Shown: positions 43,983 through 54,326 of the stretch, piece after piece
How positions within the stretch are numbered: the first letter of the stretch is position 1
Layout of the letters: every line of letters begins with the position of its first letter
Origin: CAWJKP01 sp963843465
GTDB taxonomy: Bacteria; Planctomycetota; Planctomycetia; Pirellulales; Thermoguttaceae
NCBI GenBank assembly: GCA_963843465.1
Contig: CAWJKP010000009.1
Span: 124,001 to 188,000 of the forward strand
DNA: 64,000 nucleotides
Direction of reading: 5' to 3'
Notes under the pieces: model-generated
Told to the model about the DNA's origin: nothing
Database searches by the model: none
The model's input: the letters and a program-made list of their open reading frames with translations, nothing else
Program-made: the position numbers and the translations under genes

Positions 43983-45257
43983 ATGATTCCGAAACCCGTG
44001 GTTTTCATCTTGGCGATCGTGGGCTCGATCGCCGCGGCGACACGGCCCACCCTGGCCGCGGACACCCCGCCGCGAACCTACGGCTGGCGAGGGGACGGCT
44101 CGGGGCGATTTCCCGCCGCCGATCCGCCCACGCAGTGGAATATCGACGAGCATAGCGGCCTCCGCTGGACGGCCGACGTGGGCAGAGGCCAATCCTCGCC
44201 GGTGATCGCCGGAGGGAAGATCTTCGTCACGGCGGAGCCCTCGCTGCTGGTCTGCCTCGACCGCGACGGCAAGGTCCTTTGGAAGCAAGACCATGGACTT
44301 GCCAGCCTGCCGCCGGGCATCCCACCGCCGCGGAAACGGGCCGCCGCCCACCGCGACTGCGGCTATGCCGTCGCCACCGCCGTGACCGACGGCAAATTCG
44401 TTTATGCCAGCTACGGCACGGGGGTCGTCGCCTGCCACGACCTGGAGGGCCGCCGGCAATGGGTCCGCTTGTTCGACGAGCAGCAGGAGGCCGACTACGG
44501 CCGCACCACCTCGCCGCTGCTGGTCGGCGACGTGCTCCTGGTCACCGTCAGCCATTTGAAGGGGCTGCGGCCGCAGACGGGCGAGACTCTATGGGAAGCC
44601 CCCGAGGCGAAGGCCGCTTACGGGACGCCGGCCGCCGCCCGCATCGGCGGCGTGGACGTCGTGATCACGCCCCACGGCGAGTGTGTTCGCGTGAGCGACG
44701 GCCGTATCCTGGCCAAGAAACTGTGCAGAATGGAGTACATCAGCCCCGTCGTCCACGAGAGGATGGTCTACTTCTTCGGCTCGACGACCTTCGCGGCACG
44801 GCTGCCCGAGGCGGCCGGCGAGCAGATCGCGCTGGAGCGAATCTGGGATTCGGACGAGGTGGACGGCGAGTGCTTCGCCTCGCCCGTCTACCAGGAAGGG
44901 ATCCTCTACGGCGTCAGCAACGACGGCTCCCTGTACGCCTTCGACGCGAAAACCGGCGCCTTGGTCTACCGCCAGGAACTGGCCATGCCTTCGGCCAGCG
45001 GCAAATTGGGCGGGCGGGTGGCGAACCTCTATGCCAGCGTCACCCTGGCCGGCAAGTACCTCCTGGTCTGCAACGATGCGGGCGAGTCGCTCGTGATCGC
45101 GCCGGGCAGGCAGTACCGGCAGGTGTCGCACAACTATCTCGACAAGGGCTCGGGGGCCTCGCCCGTGGCCGACGGAAGGACCTTGTTGGTGCGCGGCGGC
45201 GGGAAACTCTACTGCCTGTATGGCGCCGAGCGCGGGGGAAATCCGGGCAGCAATTGA
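43983..45257 (+). CDS. Secreted PQQ-like beta-propeller protein (424 aa)
   Basis: MIPKPVVFILAIVGSIAAATRPTLA is a signal peptide (an upstream ATG at 43929 is possible). Propeller blades show W-x-x-D/G repeats: WRGDGSGRFPAADPPTQW, LLVCLDRDGKVLWKQD, VVACHDLEGRRQWVRLF, GLRPQTGETLWEAPE, LYAFDAKTGALVYRQEL. Such PQQ-repeat proteins in planctomycetes are exported and mostly lack quinoprotein catalytic residues. It is 52 bp ahead of the NHL-type protein and likely co-transcribed. Confidence 0.85.
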   Translation: MIPKPVVFILAIVGSIAAATRPTLAADTPPRTYGWRGDGSGRFPAADPPTQWNIDEHSGLRWTADVGRGQSSPVIAGGKIFVTAEPSLLVCLDRDGKVLWKQDHGLASLPPGIPPPRKRAAAHRDCGYAVATAVTDGKFVYASYGTGVVACHDLEGRRQWVRLFDEQQEADYGRTTSPLLVGDVLLVTVSHLKGLRPQTGETLWEAPEAKAAYGTPAAARIGGVDVVITPHGECVRVSDGRILAKKLCRMEYISPVVHERMVYFFGSTTFAARLPEAAGEQIALERIWDSDEVDGECFASPVYQEGILYGVSNDGSLYAFDAKTGALVYRQELAMPSASGKLGGRVANLYASVTLAGKYLLVCNDAGESLVIAPGRQYRQVSHNYLDKGSGASPVADGRTLLVRGGGKLYCLYGAERGGNPGSN

Positions 45258-45308
45258 GCGTCTACGGCAGAAACTCATCGACAACTTCGGCCGGGAAGGG
45301 GGACCGTA

Positions 45309-47995
45309 ATGATCAGGCGAAGCGGCTGCAATCTTCTGGGAACCGTGTTTCTGGCCCTGATTCCGAGCCTGCTCGCCTCGGGCGGCGACGTGGCGTTCAC
45401 GCGGAGGCCGGCGGTTGTCCAGCGGGCCGGAAAGACGGCCGTCACGTTTGCCGTCTCCGCGCCCACGGACGTGGAGGTTGCCGTGGTGGACAAGGACGGC
45501 AACGTGGTTCGACACCTGGCCGCCGGTGTTCTGGGGGCCAGCCGCGATCCCCCGGAACCGCTCGATGCGAGCCTGTCCCAATCAGTCGTCTGGGACGGCA
45601 AGGACGACCTGGGCAAGCCCGTCACCCGGGGACCGCTGAAGGTTCGGGTCCGCGCCGGCATGACGATGAAATTCGGACGTTTCATCGGCCAGGACCCGTA
45701 TGTCTTCGGTGGCGTGGACTCCCTCGTGACCGGCGACGACGGCAACCTCTACGTGAGCGGCTTCTCGGGCCCGGCAAACGAGTGCCAGAAGACGCTGAGG
45801 GTTTTCGGCCCCGAGGGCAAGTTCCTCAAGACGCTCCTCCCTTTCCCGGCCGATCTTCCCGCCGGGGCCATGAAGGACGTAGCACGCTGGGACGAGGAAG
45901 CCAAGACGTGGCGCCGCGCAACCTGAGCAACTTGAACCCGGACTTCTACGACAGCAGCAACGGCTTTGGGCTCTACAAGGTGCTTTTCGCGTCGAAACGG
46001 CAAGGCGTGCTGTTTGTCGGCGCCGCCGGCAGACTCTATCGCATCGGTCCGGACGGCGGCATTCCCGGTCCGGCCTTCCTGATCGCCGGAAAGCGGGCTT
46101 GGCCTTCGGACAAGGACTGGCCCCAGACCGATGAGATGGCCGAGGCACTGGGATACCATCAGGGCCCGGTGCGCTATGGCATCTCGCCGGACGGGAAACG
46201 GCTCTACCTGAGCGGGCCATTCCCGAGCAAGGAACGCGCCACGCCGAAAGTCCCGCTGGGCTCGATCTGGCGCGTGCGGCTGGACGGTCCGGACACCAAG
46301 ATGAGCCCCTTCGCGGTCGTGCCGGCCTCGCCGGACGGCGCTTGGAGCAAGGATGGCCGGAGGAACTACGACAATTCCGGCCCCGTTCACGGCATCGCCG
46401 TGGATCTCAAGGGCAACGTCTACGTCTGCGATCGCGGCAAGGATCGGGTGGTTGTCTTCGACGATGCCGGCAAGCAGATCGGCGAAATCCCTGCGAAGAA
46501 TCCCGACGTCGTTGCGGTCCATCCCAAGACCGGCGCGATCTACGTCATCCGCCGTTTCTGCAACGGCTGGAACACGCACAGCATGGTCCTCGACAAGTTC
46601 AACGGCTACGGCAAGGACGCCCGGCCTGCGGCCAGTTTCGCCAGGTTCCATCGCAACAACTGGCCGCAGATGGCCGTGGCCGTCAACGGCGAGCGGACGC
46701 TGCTCTGGCTTGCCGGCGTGGCGACCGACGACGCGAGGCTTGCCGCGCACGAGCAGCCGCGGAAACTCCTCGCCCTCGAGGATCAGGGGAACGAGTTCCA
46801 GGTGGTGGATCCGGCTTTCGGACCCCGGCCGGACGCTCAGTCCGACTTCGCGCGCATCGCGACCGATCCTTTGCGTGAAGAGGTCTATGTCAGCAACGGC
46901 GAGAACCTGATCTACCGTTACCACGGCGACAGCGGAGAAGGCGGCCTGTTGAAGAAGGACGGCAAGCCTCTGTTCGCCCCGGACCTGGCCGTGAGTTACG
47001 ACGGACTGCTCTACGTGCGGAGCGGCCAGGGCTATTCCGGGCCGCTGGAGCGCATGACCCGCGATCTGGCGCCGGTGCCCTACCCGGCCACGGGCAGCAA
47101 CAAGCTCTACGACATCTACGGCCGCTACGGCATCGGTTTCTGCGAGAAGGGCCTGGGCATCGGGCCGGACGGCAAGGTCTACGAATGCTGGATGTACGAC
47201 TTCGCCAAGTACTTCGTGAGCGGCTGGGGGCCGGACGGCTTGCCGCTGGTAGGCAAGTACCTGGCACACAAGCTGAAATCGAGCAAGCCCGTCTGGACGG
47301 AAGTACACCTGCCCGAGGGACGCAAGATCGGCTCGGCGGTCATCGGCCCGGTGTTCGCGGAGAACGGCGGCATCCGCGTGGACCTCAAGGGCAACCTCTA
47401 CGTGGGACTGCGAGTTCAGCCCCGGGGGTACCTGCCGCCTGCCGGCTTCGAAAGGGACCCGGCCTACCGGAGTTTCACCGGTTCGGTCGTGAAGTTTGGG
47501 CCGCAGGGCGGCGCCGTGCTCGCCGCCGGCCTGGCGGACTCCAAGTCCGAAGACCCCAAGGCCCCGAGGCTTCCAACTAACAAGGCCGGCACGGTCCTTG
47601 AAGGCGCGCTGATGATGTACCCCGGAGTCGCGCCCTTTAGCGGCGGCGGTTACGGCGGCAACACGTCCTGCTGTGTCTGCCGCGTATCGCGCTTCGACCT
47701 GGACCGCTACGGCCGGCTGGCCTTGCCCAATGTGGTCAGCAACTCCGTGACAGTGGTGGACAATGCCGGCAACGTGATCGGCGAGTTCGGCAAGTACGGC
47801 AACTTCGACTCGCAGTACGTGCCGCCGGGCAGCGCGGACGGCAAGCCGATCGGCGCTACTCCGGACATTCCGCTCTGTTGGCCCACCGGCGCGGGCTTCA
47901 CCGAAAAGGCGATCTACGTGTGCGACACCTACAACCGCCGCGTGGTCCGCGTGGACCTGACCTGGAAGGCTGAAGATATCCGCGAAATCAGGTAG
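45309..47995 (+). CDS. Secreted NHL-repeat propeller protein, one frameshift (~895 aa)
   Basis: Signal peptide MIRRSGCNLLGTVFLALIPSLLASG; an N-terminal FlgD/Ig-like domain (TAVTFAVSAPTDVEVAVVDKDGNVVRHLAAG..WDGKDDLGKPV) precedes propeller repeats (VTGDDGNLYVSGFSG.., GIAVDLKGNVYVCDRGKDRVVVFDDAGKQIGEI, RYGRLALPNVVSNSVTVVDNAGNVIGEFGKYG, AIYVCDTYNRRVVRVDL). The frame breaks near 45905, just after TWRR; the next frame resumes NLSNLNPDFYDSSNG. One missing base restores the protein. Exported binding or scaffold role inferred. Confidence 0.8.
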
Positions 47996-48597
47996 AAGGA
48001 GAGGAGCAACGGCAAGAAGCGGACGGCCGTGGCCGTATCGGCCAAGCAAGTACGGGGGACCTGCAGATGATCGACCAGTCGGCAACGGGCCTCGCTACAT
48101 GCCGGCGAATGCTCCGAGGCCCTTTGTCCAAGAGGCTCCCAGGCACGCCCACAAGCCTCCAGATGCGCCAAAAGGTCCTCCCTGGTGCTCGGAAGCCAGG
48201 GTTTGCGGTGCGGCCCGTAGCATGTACCGTAGCTTGCGTAGCGGCCCCCCTTCGGAGCGGGTGTGGCGCGCCCCGTCTTGAACCTAGCCCGGCAAGAACC
48301 TTCGATTGAATGCGCCAAGGGCTTTCATTACACTAAGAGTGTTGTGAGCTTCGCGCGATTCCCCACTCCCCCGAATTGCACCGCTGCCGTCCGCAAGGAT
48401 CCCGCCGAACCGTGGCAGGTCCGCGTGCTCGCCGACGTGACCGTTCACGGTCCGGAATGTAGCAGGCACACGCCGTGTGCCGTCCGTCCATGCAGGCGGA
48501 GACAGCGGACGGCACACGGCGTGTGCCTGCTACATTGAGCGCCTGCCCGCGAACGGTTACTTGCCGATTCCCCGCTCTCTCAACCGGAAGGTATAAG
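47996..48597. other. Non-coding gap with one palindromic element
   Basis: No gene is supported across these ~600 bp. The only distinct structure is the palindromic element at 48459-48533; a ribosome site (GGAAGG) for the next gene lies at the right edge. Confidence 0.5.
48459..48533. repeat. Palindromic element, 28-bp arms (copy A)
   Basis: The left arm begins GTAGCAGGCACACGCCGTGT (48459-48486) and is perfectly complementary to 48506-48533, with a 19-nt loop. Near-identical arms recur at 60159-60229. Flanks are AAT on the left and ATT on the right. It is too short to encode a transposase, so it is non-autonomous. Confidence 0.9.
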
Positions 48598-51500
48598 ATG
48601 ATCGCGTTTTCTCGCCAAGAGTGCATGAGCCTTGTGTTGATCGCATGCACTGCCATGACAGCCGTGGCTCAGCGGTCTGCCGCCGGGCCGCCGCAGTATT
48701 TGAAGAAGGCCACCTGGACCGAGACGATGCTGGCCGCCCGTGCCACGGACGATCACGAGGGCCAGCGGCTCGCGGTGAAACTGGGGACCTGGCAGGCCAC
48801 GGGGCCGATGAAGGCCAAGGGCTTCACCGATTCCTTCTTCCCGGAGAGGGGCGTTGACCTTCAAGCGAAGGGCCCCGACGGCAAGCCGCTCTGGCAGCCG
48901 CGGCCGCAATGGTCCGACGGCCAAACGCAGGAACTGCCGAGCCTGGGCGGTTCCGAAGCGACCTATCTGTTTCGCACCCTCACGGCCAAGCGGCCGACGA
49001 CGCTCACCTGCAATTTCTCCAGCGATGACGGCATCATCGTCTGGCTCAACGGCCGGAAGCTCTTCTCGCGTGCGACCGTCACCACGGACGCGGCCGTCGA
49101 TCTGCCGCTTTCGTCCGGCGAGAACCGGCTGCTGGTGAAGATCCACAACTACACGGGCGGCTACTCCTACGCCTTTGCCGTGAAGGCCCAGCGCGCCGGT
49201 CTTGCTCTGGCAAGCGATCAAGGCCGACTTCCCGGTCCAGGCCGGCTGGTTCGAGCGGCACCTGGACGGCCGGCACCTGGCGTGGTTCCGCGCGGCGGAC
49301 AACGCGGCCGTGCAGCAGCAGATGATCGAGCGATCGTTTCAGGAAGCGGGCCGGGAAGGCGAGATGATGCGCGGCGAGTTCGAGCTGCTCGTCGGCGCCG
49401 CGCCCCCGGCCGACGACCCGCGATGGCTCTCGCTCTACGAGAAGGTCTGCCGCTTCCGCTATCGGCCCGCCGAGGCTCAAGGGCGTGAACTTGGACGCAT
49501 TGCGGCGGGCCGTCGAGGACCTGGTCAAGACCCAGGGCGGCCGTTACCCCCGCGGCCGGGAGTTCCTCGCCCAGTTGGCCGATTGCGAAAAGCAGATGGC
49601 CGAGCTGGAAATGGCCCTGGCCCGGGGCGACGGCCAGGCAGCCCAGCGGGCCGGTGGGCTGGTCCAACGGTACCAGTCGCTGCGGCGCGACGCCCTCTTG
49701 GCCAACCCGCTGTTGGACTTCGACCGGCTCTTGCTGGTCAAGCGCAAAGAGAACCAGCTTGGGCTGCCGCAGAACTGGCAGGGCAACTGCTCGCTGCCCA
49801 CGCTCGGCTACGACAACGAGATCGCCGTGATGTCGCCGGTCCGGCCCGGCGGGCAGCTCAAGACGCTGTTCCGGCCGAAGTCGACCGAGTACGTCGGCGA
49901 CCTGACCCTGCACTTCGACGCCGGCAAGATGCTCTTGACGATGTCCAAGCGGGGACGATGGGACATTTACGAGATCGGCGCCGACGGCCGAGGGCTGCGT
50001 CAGGTTACAACCGACGAGCCCAAGGACGTGGACAACTACTGTGCCTGCTACCTGCCGGACGGCCGGATCATCTTCAGCTCGACCCGCTGCTTCCAAGGGG
50101 TTCCCTGCGTGGGCGGCAGCGACAAAGTGGCGAACTTGTTCATCATGGACGCCGACGGCCGCAACGTGCGGCAGCTTTGCTTCGACCAGGATCACGACTG
50201 GTATCCGACGGTGCTCAACAACGGCCGCATCCTCTACACCCGCTGGGAATACAGCGATTCGCCCCATTACTTCACGCGGCTTTTGTTCCACATGAACCCG
50301 GACGGGACAGGGCAGGCCGAGTATTGCGGCACGAACTCCTTTTGGCCGAATTCCACCTTCTACGCCCGGCCGATCCCCAACCATCCGACGCAGGTGGTGG
50401 GCGTGATCTCCGGCCACCACGGCGTGCCTCGCATGGGCGAACTGATCGTCTTCGATCCGGCCCTGGGGCGGCACCGCTTCGACAGCGTGGTGCAGCGGAT
50501 CCCCGGCTACGGCCGCAAGGTCAAGCCGGTCATCAGCGACGGCCTGGTCGAAGGCTCGTGGCCCAAGTTTCTCCACCCCATGCCGCTCGGCGGCAAGTAC
50601 TTCCTCGTCTCCGCCAAGCCGTCCCCGCAGTCGAGCTGGGGCATTTACCTGGTCGATATTTTCGACAACCTGCTGCTGTTGGCCGAGCAGCCGGGCTACG
50701 CGCTGCTGGAGCCGATCCCGCTCAAATCGCGGCCCACGCCGCACGCCGTTCCCGACCAGGTGAAGTTGGATCAACGAGAGGCGCAGGTCTACATCGCCAA
50801 CATCTACCTGGGCAAGGGCCTGCAAGACGTGCCCAAGGGGACCGTCAAAAAGCTGCGGATCTACGAGCCGCACTACGCCTATCCGGGCATGGGTGGGCAC
50901 ATCAACATCGGCATCGACGGGCCCTGGGACGCCAGGCGGATCTGGGGCACCGTGCCGGTCGAGGCCGACGGCTCGGCCAATTTCCGCGTGCCCGCCAATA
51001 CGCCCCTGGCCCTCCAGCCGTTGGACGCCGACGGCAAAGCGCTGCAGGTCATGCGGAGCTGGTTCACGGCGATGCCCGGCGAAGTGGTTTCCTGCGTAGG
51101 CTGCCACGAGAATCAGAACAGCTCGCCGCCCACGTACTCGAGGCTCGCCATGCGGCGTGCGCCGTCGGACATCGCGCCCTGGTATGGCCCGCCGCGCGGG
51201 TTCAGCTTCAAGCGGGAAGTGCAACCCGTGTTGGACAAGTATTGCGTCGGCTGCCACGATCACGCCTCGGGCGGCAACCTGGAGCTGACGCTTGAGGGCA
51301 AGAGCCGTTTCCGCAACTTCACGCCTTCCTACGTGGCGCTGCACCCGTTCGTGCGCCGGCCCGGGCCGGAGAGCGATTACTTCCTGCAAAAGCCGCTGGA
51401 GTGGCACGCCGGCACCAGCGAACTGATCCAGATGCTCGAGAAGGGCCATTACAACGTCAAGCTCGACGCCGAGGCCCGGGACCGGCTGATTACCTGGATC

Positions 51501-52607
51501 GACCTCAACGTGCCCGACTTCGGCACCTGGCACGAGACCCGCGGCGGCCACAGCGACCAGGAGAAGCGGCGGCTGTGCATGCGGACCGAGTTCGCCAATC
51601 GGCCGGAAGACCCCGAGGCGCTTCCGGGCGAGGAAGAGGGCAAGCGCGAGCCGAAGCCGCGGCCCGTCGCGTTCGTCCGCCCGGCGCCGGTGACGCGGCA
51701 GACGCAAGTGCCGGCCGTGCCCGGTTGGCCCTTCGACGCCGACGAGGCCAAGCGACGCCAGAAGGCGACCGGCCTGCCGGCGGGGATGAAACTGCCATTG
51801 TCGCAGAACGTCGCCCTGGACATGGTTTTGGTCCCGGCGGGCGAGTTCGTCATGGGAAGTCCCTCGGGCGACCTGGACGAGACGCCGGCTACGCGGGTGA
51901 AGATCGCCCGGCCGTTCTACATGAGCCGCTGCGAGATCACCAACGCGCAGTATGCCCTGTTCGACGCCGAGCACGACAGCGCGTACATCAGTATGCCCAA
52001 CAAGGACCATGGCGACCGCGGTTACGCGGTCAACGGCCCGTCGCAGCCGGTGGTGCGGATCAACTGGCGACAGGCGATGGACTACTGCCGTTGGTTGTCG
52101 GCGGCGACCGGGCGGAAGGTCGATCTGCCCAGCGAGGCCCAGTGGGAATGGGCCTGCCGGGCCGGCACGGCCACGCCGCTGAGCTTCGGCGGCCTGGAAG
52201 CCGATTTCTCCAAGTTCGCCAACCTGGCCGACGCGGCGCTGGGAAACCTGGCCCGGGGCGATTCGCCCCGCTGGCACCCGCGAGTCGATCGCTTCAACGA
52301 CGGGACCACGGTCACGGCCGACGTTGGCCGCTACCAGCCCAACGCCTGGGGGCTGTGCGACATGCACGGCAACGCCGCGGAGTGGACCCGCACCGCGTAT
52401 CGGCCGTATCCCTACAACCCGTCCGATGGCCGCGACGACCCCAGCGCCCCGGGCACGAAGGTGGTCCGCGGCGGTTCCTGGTTCGATCGGCCCTATCGGG
52501 CCACGTCGTCCTTCCGCTTGCACTACGAGCCCTGGCAGTGCGTCTATAACGTGGGTTTCCGGGTCATCCTGGATGTCAACTCATCAGCCGAAGTGGCAAG
52601 GCAGTAG
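48598..52607 (+). CDS. Giant secreted HzsA-like di-haem protein with FGE/SUMF1 domain, two frameshifts
   Basis: Starts MIAFSRQECMSLVLIACTAMTAVAQ (signal peptide; GGAAGG upstream). Modules: an N-terminal PA14/galactose-binding-like domain (FSSDDGIIVWLNGRKLFSR), a helical region, a TolB-like propeller (SKRGRWDIYEIGADGRGLRQV, NLFIMDADGRNVRQL), a hydrazine-synthase-alpha-mid-like region with VSCVGCHENQN (51.09 kb) and YCVGCHDHASGG (51.24 kb), two CxxCH haem sites. The C-terminal formylglycine-generating-enzyme-like domain has VPAGEFVMGSPSGDLDETP, PSEAQWEWACRAGT and VVRGGSWFDRP. Shifts near 49200 and 49476 each equal one surplus base; repaired length ~1,335 residues. Confidence 0.8.
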
Positions 52608-52703
52608 AGCCGGCTCTGAAGTCCCGCATCCCAAGAGTAACTGCTGGGGCACCGGCGGAGCAAATAGGCATGCACCCATTCTTCCTAAATTACGCAAAAT
52701 CCC

Positions 52704-52753
52704 ACCTGGCGTTTGAGGACCACAGCCCTCGGGACGGTTGACAAACGCCAGGT
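52704..52753 (+). terminator. Inverted repeat downstream of the di-haem/FGE gene
   Basis: ACCTGGCGTTTG (52704-52715) and CAAACGCCAGGT (52742-52753) are perfect 12-bp arms around a 26-nt loop, ~100 bp after the stop. There is no T-run, so this is a possible processing or factor-dependent end rather than a classic intrinsic terminator. Confidence 0.4.
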
Positions 52754-52802
52754 TCTTGGGTAACAAGACAAGATTGGCCCCAGAACCCTTGAGGGTATCC
52801 CT

Positions 52803-53135
52803 ATGTTGGAGATCGAGTCGTTCGGCTGGTCTGAGACCGGGCCTGAGGAGCCGCCGATGACGCCGGACGTGGTTAAGATCTTGCCTGGCGTGCCCTGCGT
52901 TGCCGAAGGCGTGAAGGATGAGGACGACGATTTCGACGAGGACGATTTCGACGACGATTTCGACGACGATTTCGAGGACGATTTCGAAGAGGACGAGTTC
53001 GACTTAGACCTTGACGAAGAAGAAGACGAATCGCCGACCCCCGCTGGAGAGGAACATCCGGCCAAAGAAGAGGAAGACACAGACGGCTTCGAGGCGGCCG
53101 AGGAGATCGAGGAAGAAGACGGTTTCGAGGATTAG
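52803..53135 (+). CDS. Highly acidic Asp/Glu/Phe repeat protein (110 aa)
   Basis: After a normal start (MLEIESFGWSETGPEEPPMTPDVVKILPG) the chain becomes an Asp/Glu tract built on (F-D-D-D) and (F-E-E-D) units (DDFDEDDFDDDFDDDFEDDF) and stays acidic to its end (EEIEEEDGFED). Nearly half of the residues are D or E. It should be disordered and could bind cations, basic proteins or metal. Similar D/E-rich proteins are known in planctomycetes; function unknown. Confidence 0.7.
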   Translation: MLEIESFGWSETGPEEPPMTPDVVKILPGVPCVAEGVKDEDDDFDEDDFDDDFDDDFEDDFEEDEFDLDLDEEEDESPTPAGEEHPAKEEEDTDGFEAAEEIEEEDGFED

Positions 53136-53149
53136 CTGCTGTTGTAGTT

Positions 53150-53247
53150 GTAGGGTGGGACAAGGCCGCCGTCGCGGCCGCCGGCCCACCGAGGGCTAGC
53201 CGAATTGGTGGGCCGGCGCTCGCTGACGCGAGCTTGTCCTACCCTAC
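53150..53247. repeat. Nested palindromic repeat (GTAGGGTGGGACAAG family)
   Basis: Outer arms GTAGGGTGGGACAAG (53150-53164) and CTTGTCCTACCCTAC (53233-53247) match with one mismatch; inner arms CCGGCCCACC (53181-53190) and GGTGGGCCGG (53207-53216) are perfect. The right half recurs almost exactly at 62442-62484. It lies between the acidic-protein gene and the PNP gene. Confidence 0.85.
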
Positions 53248-53261
53248 TCAGGAAGACGCCG

Positions 53262-54098
53262 ATGCGAGACCTTGCGCAGCAGATCCAAGAGGCAGTCCAG
53301 ACGATTCGCCGCAAATGGGCCGGCCGGCCTCATGCGGGTATCATCCTGGGAACGGGGCTCGGCAGCCTGGCAGAGCAGATCCGCACCGAGGCGGTCTTCG
53401 AGTACGAGTCGCTGCCTCATTTTCCCCGTTCCACGTCCGTCGGCCATGCGGGCCAACTCGTCTGCGGGACGATCGAGGGATTGCCGGTCGTGGCCATGGA
53501 AGGACGCTTCCATGCCTACGAAGGCTATTCGCTGGCGAAGATCACCTTTCCCGTCCGGGTCATGAAGTCCCTCGGGGCGGGCCTGCTGGTGGTCTCCAAC
53601 GCCTGCGGCGGCCTGAACCCGCAGTACGGACTGGGCGACATCATGGTCATCGAGGACCACATCAACCTGATGGGCGGCAACCCTTTGATCGGGGTGAACG
53701 ATGATTCGCTCGGTCCCCGTTTTCCGGACATGAACGAGCCCTACGACCGGGCCTTGGTGGACGCGGCCCTGGAAATCGCCCGGCGGGAGAACTTCGTGGC
53801 CCACAAGGGGGTCTATGTGGCGGTGACCGGTCCGAACCTGGAGACCCGGGCCGAGTATCGCTTTTTGCGGGGCATTGGGGCCGACGTGGTGGGGATGTCC
53901 ACGGTTCCCGAGGTGATCGTGGCGGTCCATGCGGGGCTGCGGGTGCTGGGATTGTCGATCATTACCGACATGTGCCTGCCCGACGCCCTCAAACCGGCCA
54001 ACATCGAGCACATCCTGGCCACCGCCGCCCGCAGCGAGCCCAACCTGAGGAAGATCGTGCTGGGAATCCTTAAACAGGAGTTAGGAGTTAGAAGTTAG
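53262..54098 (+). CDS. punA: Purine-nucleoside phosphorylase, trimeric type (278 aa)
   Basis: Cleaves purine nucleosides with phosphate in purine salvage. Motifs: AGIILGTGLGSLAEQI, HFPRSTSVGHAGQLVCGTI, AMEGRFHAYEGYS, LLVVSNACGGLNPQYGLGDIMVIEDHINL, YVAVTGPNLETRAEYRFLRGIGADVVGMSTVPEVIVAVHAGL. The start at 53262 fits the family; the last codons and stop come from a tandem AGGAGTTAG-type repeat, so the C-terminal QELGVRS is repeat-derived. Confidence 0.93.
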   Translation: MRDLAQQIQEAVQTIRRKWAGRPHAGIILGTGLGSLAEQIRTEAVFEYESLPHFPRSTSVGHAGQLVCGTIEGLPVVAMEGRFHAYEGYSLAKITFPVRVMKSLGAGLLVVSNACGGLNPQYGLGDIMVIEDHINLMGGNPLIGVNDDSLGPRFPDMNEPYDRALVDAALEIARRENFVAHKGVYVAVTGPNLETRAEYRFLRGIGADVVGMSTVPEVIVAVHAGLRVLGLSIITDMCLPDALKPANIEHILATAARSEPNLRKIVLGILKQELGVRS

Positions 54099-54317
54099 GA
54101 GTCAGGAGTTAGGAGTTAGGAGTTAGAAGTCAGGAGCTAGGAGTCAGGACGTGGCTTCTTCTCTACCGCTCGCGGTTGAGTTTGATGCATTTCGTGCCGC
54201 GGAACACTAGCCCGAAGCGCTAGCGAGGGCCGAAAGTGCTTACCTCGCTAGCGCTTCGGGCTAGTGTCGGTTGCTGCCGCGAGCGGTATAACTTCTAACT
54301 CCTAACTTCTAACTCCT
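54076..54317. repeat. Composite repeat: AGGAGTTAG tandem arrays around a 25-bp palindrome
   Basis: An array of 7-10-bp units (AGGAGTTAG, AGAAGTTAG, AGGAGTCAG) runs from 54076 to ~54148; its reverse complement (TAACTTCTAACTCC..) lies at 54290-54317, immediately before the ileS start. Between them is a perfect 25-bp-arm palindrome: ACACTAGCCCGAAGCGCTAG.. (54204-54228) and its complement (54243-54267). Confidence 0.85.
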
Positions 54318-54326
54318 CTCGTCATC

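Noticed and set aside
44279..45900. The first ~540 codons of a 1,238-codon plus-strand frame
   Set aside because: They are out of frame with the PQQ propeller and the NHL N-terminus; only the part after ~45905 is real coding.
45749..48085. A 778-codon open frame on the minus strand
   Set aside because: Antisense shadow of the NHL-propeller gene; composition is typical of reverse-complement translation.
49218..52523. A 1,101-codon open frame on the minus strand
   Set aside because: It lies exactly antisense to the di-haem/FGE gene, has no recognisable domain and reflects the high-GC third positions of the true gene.
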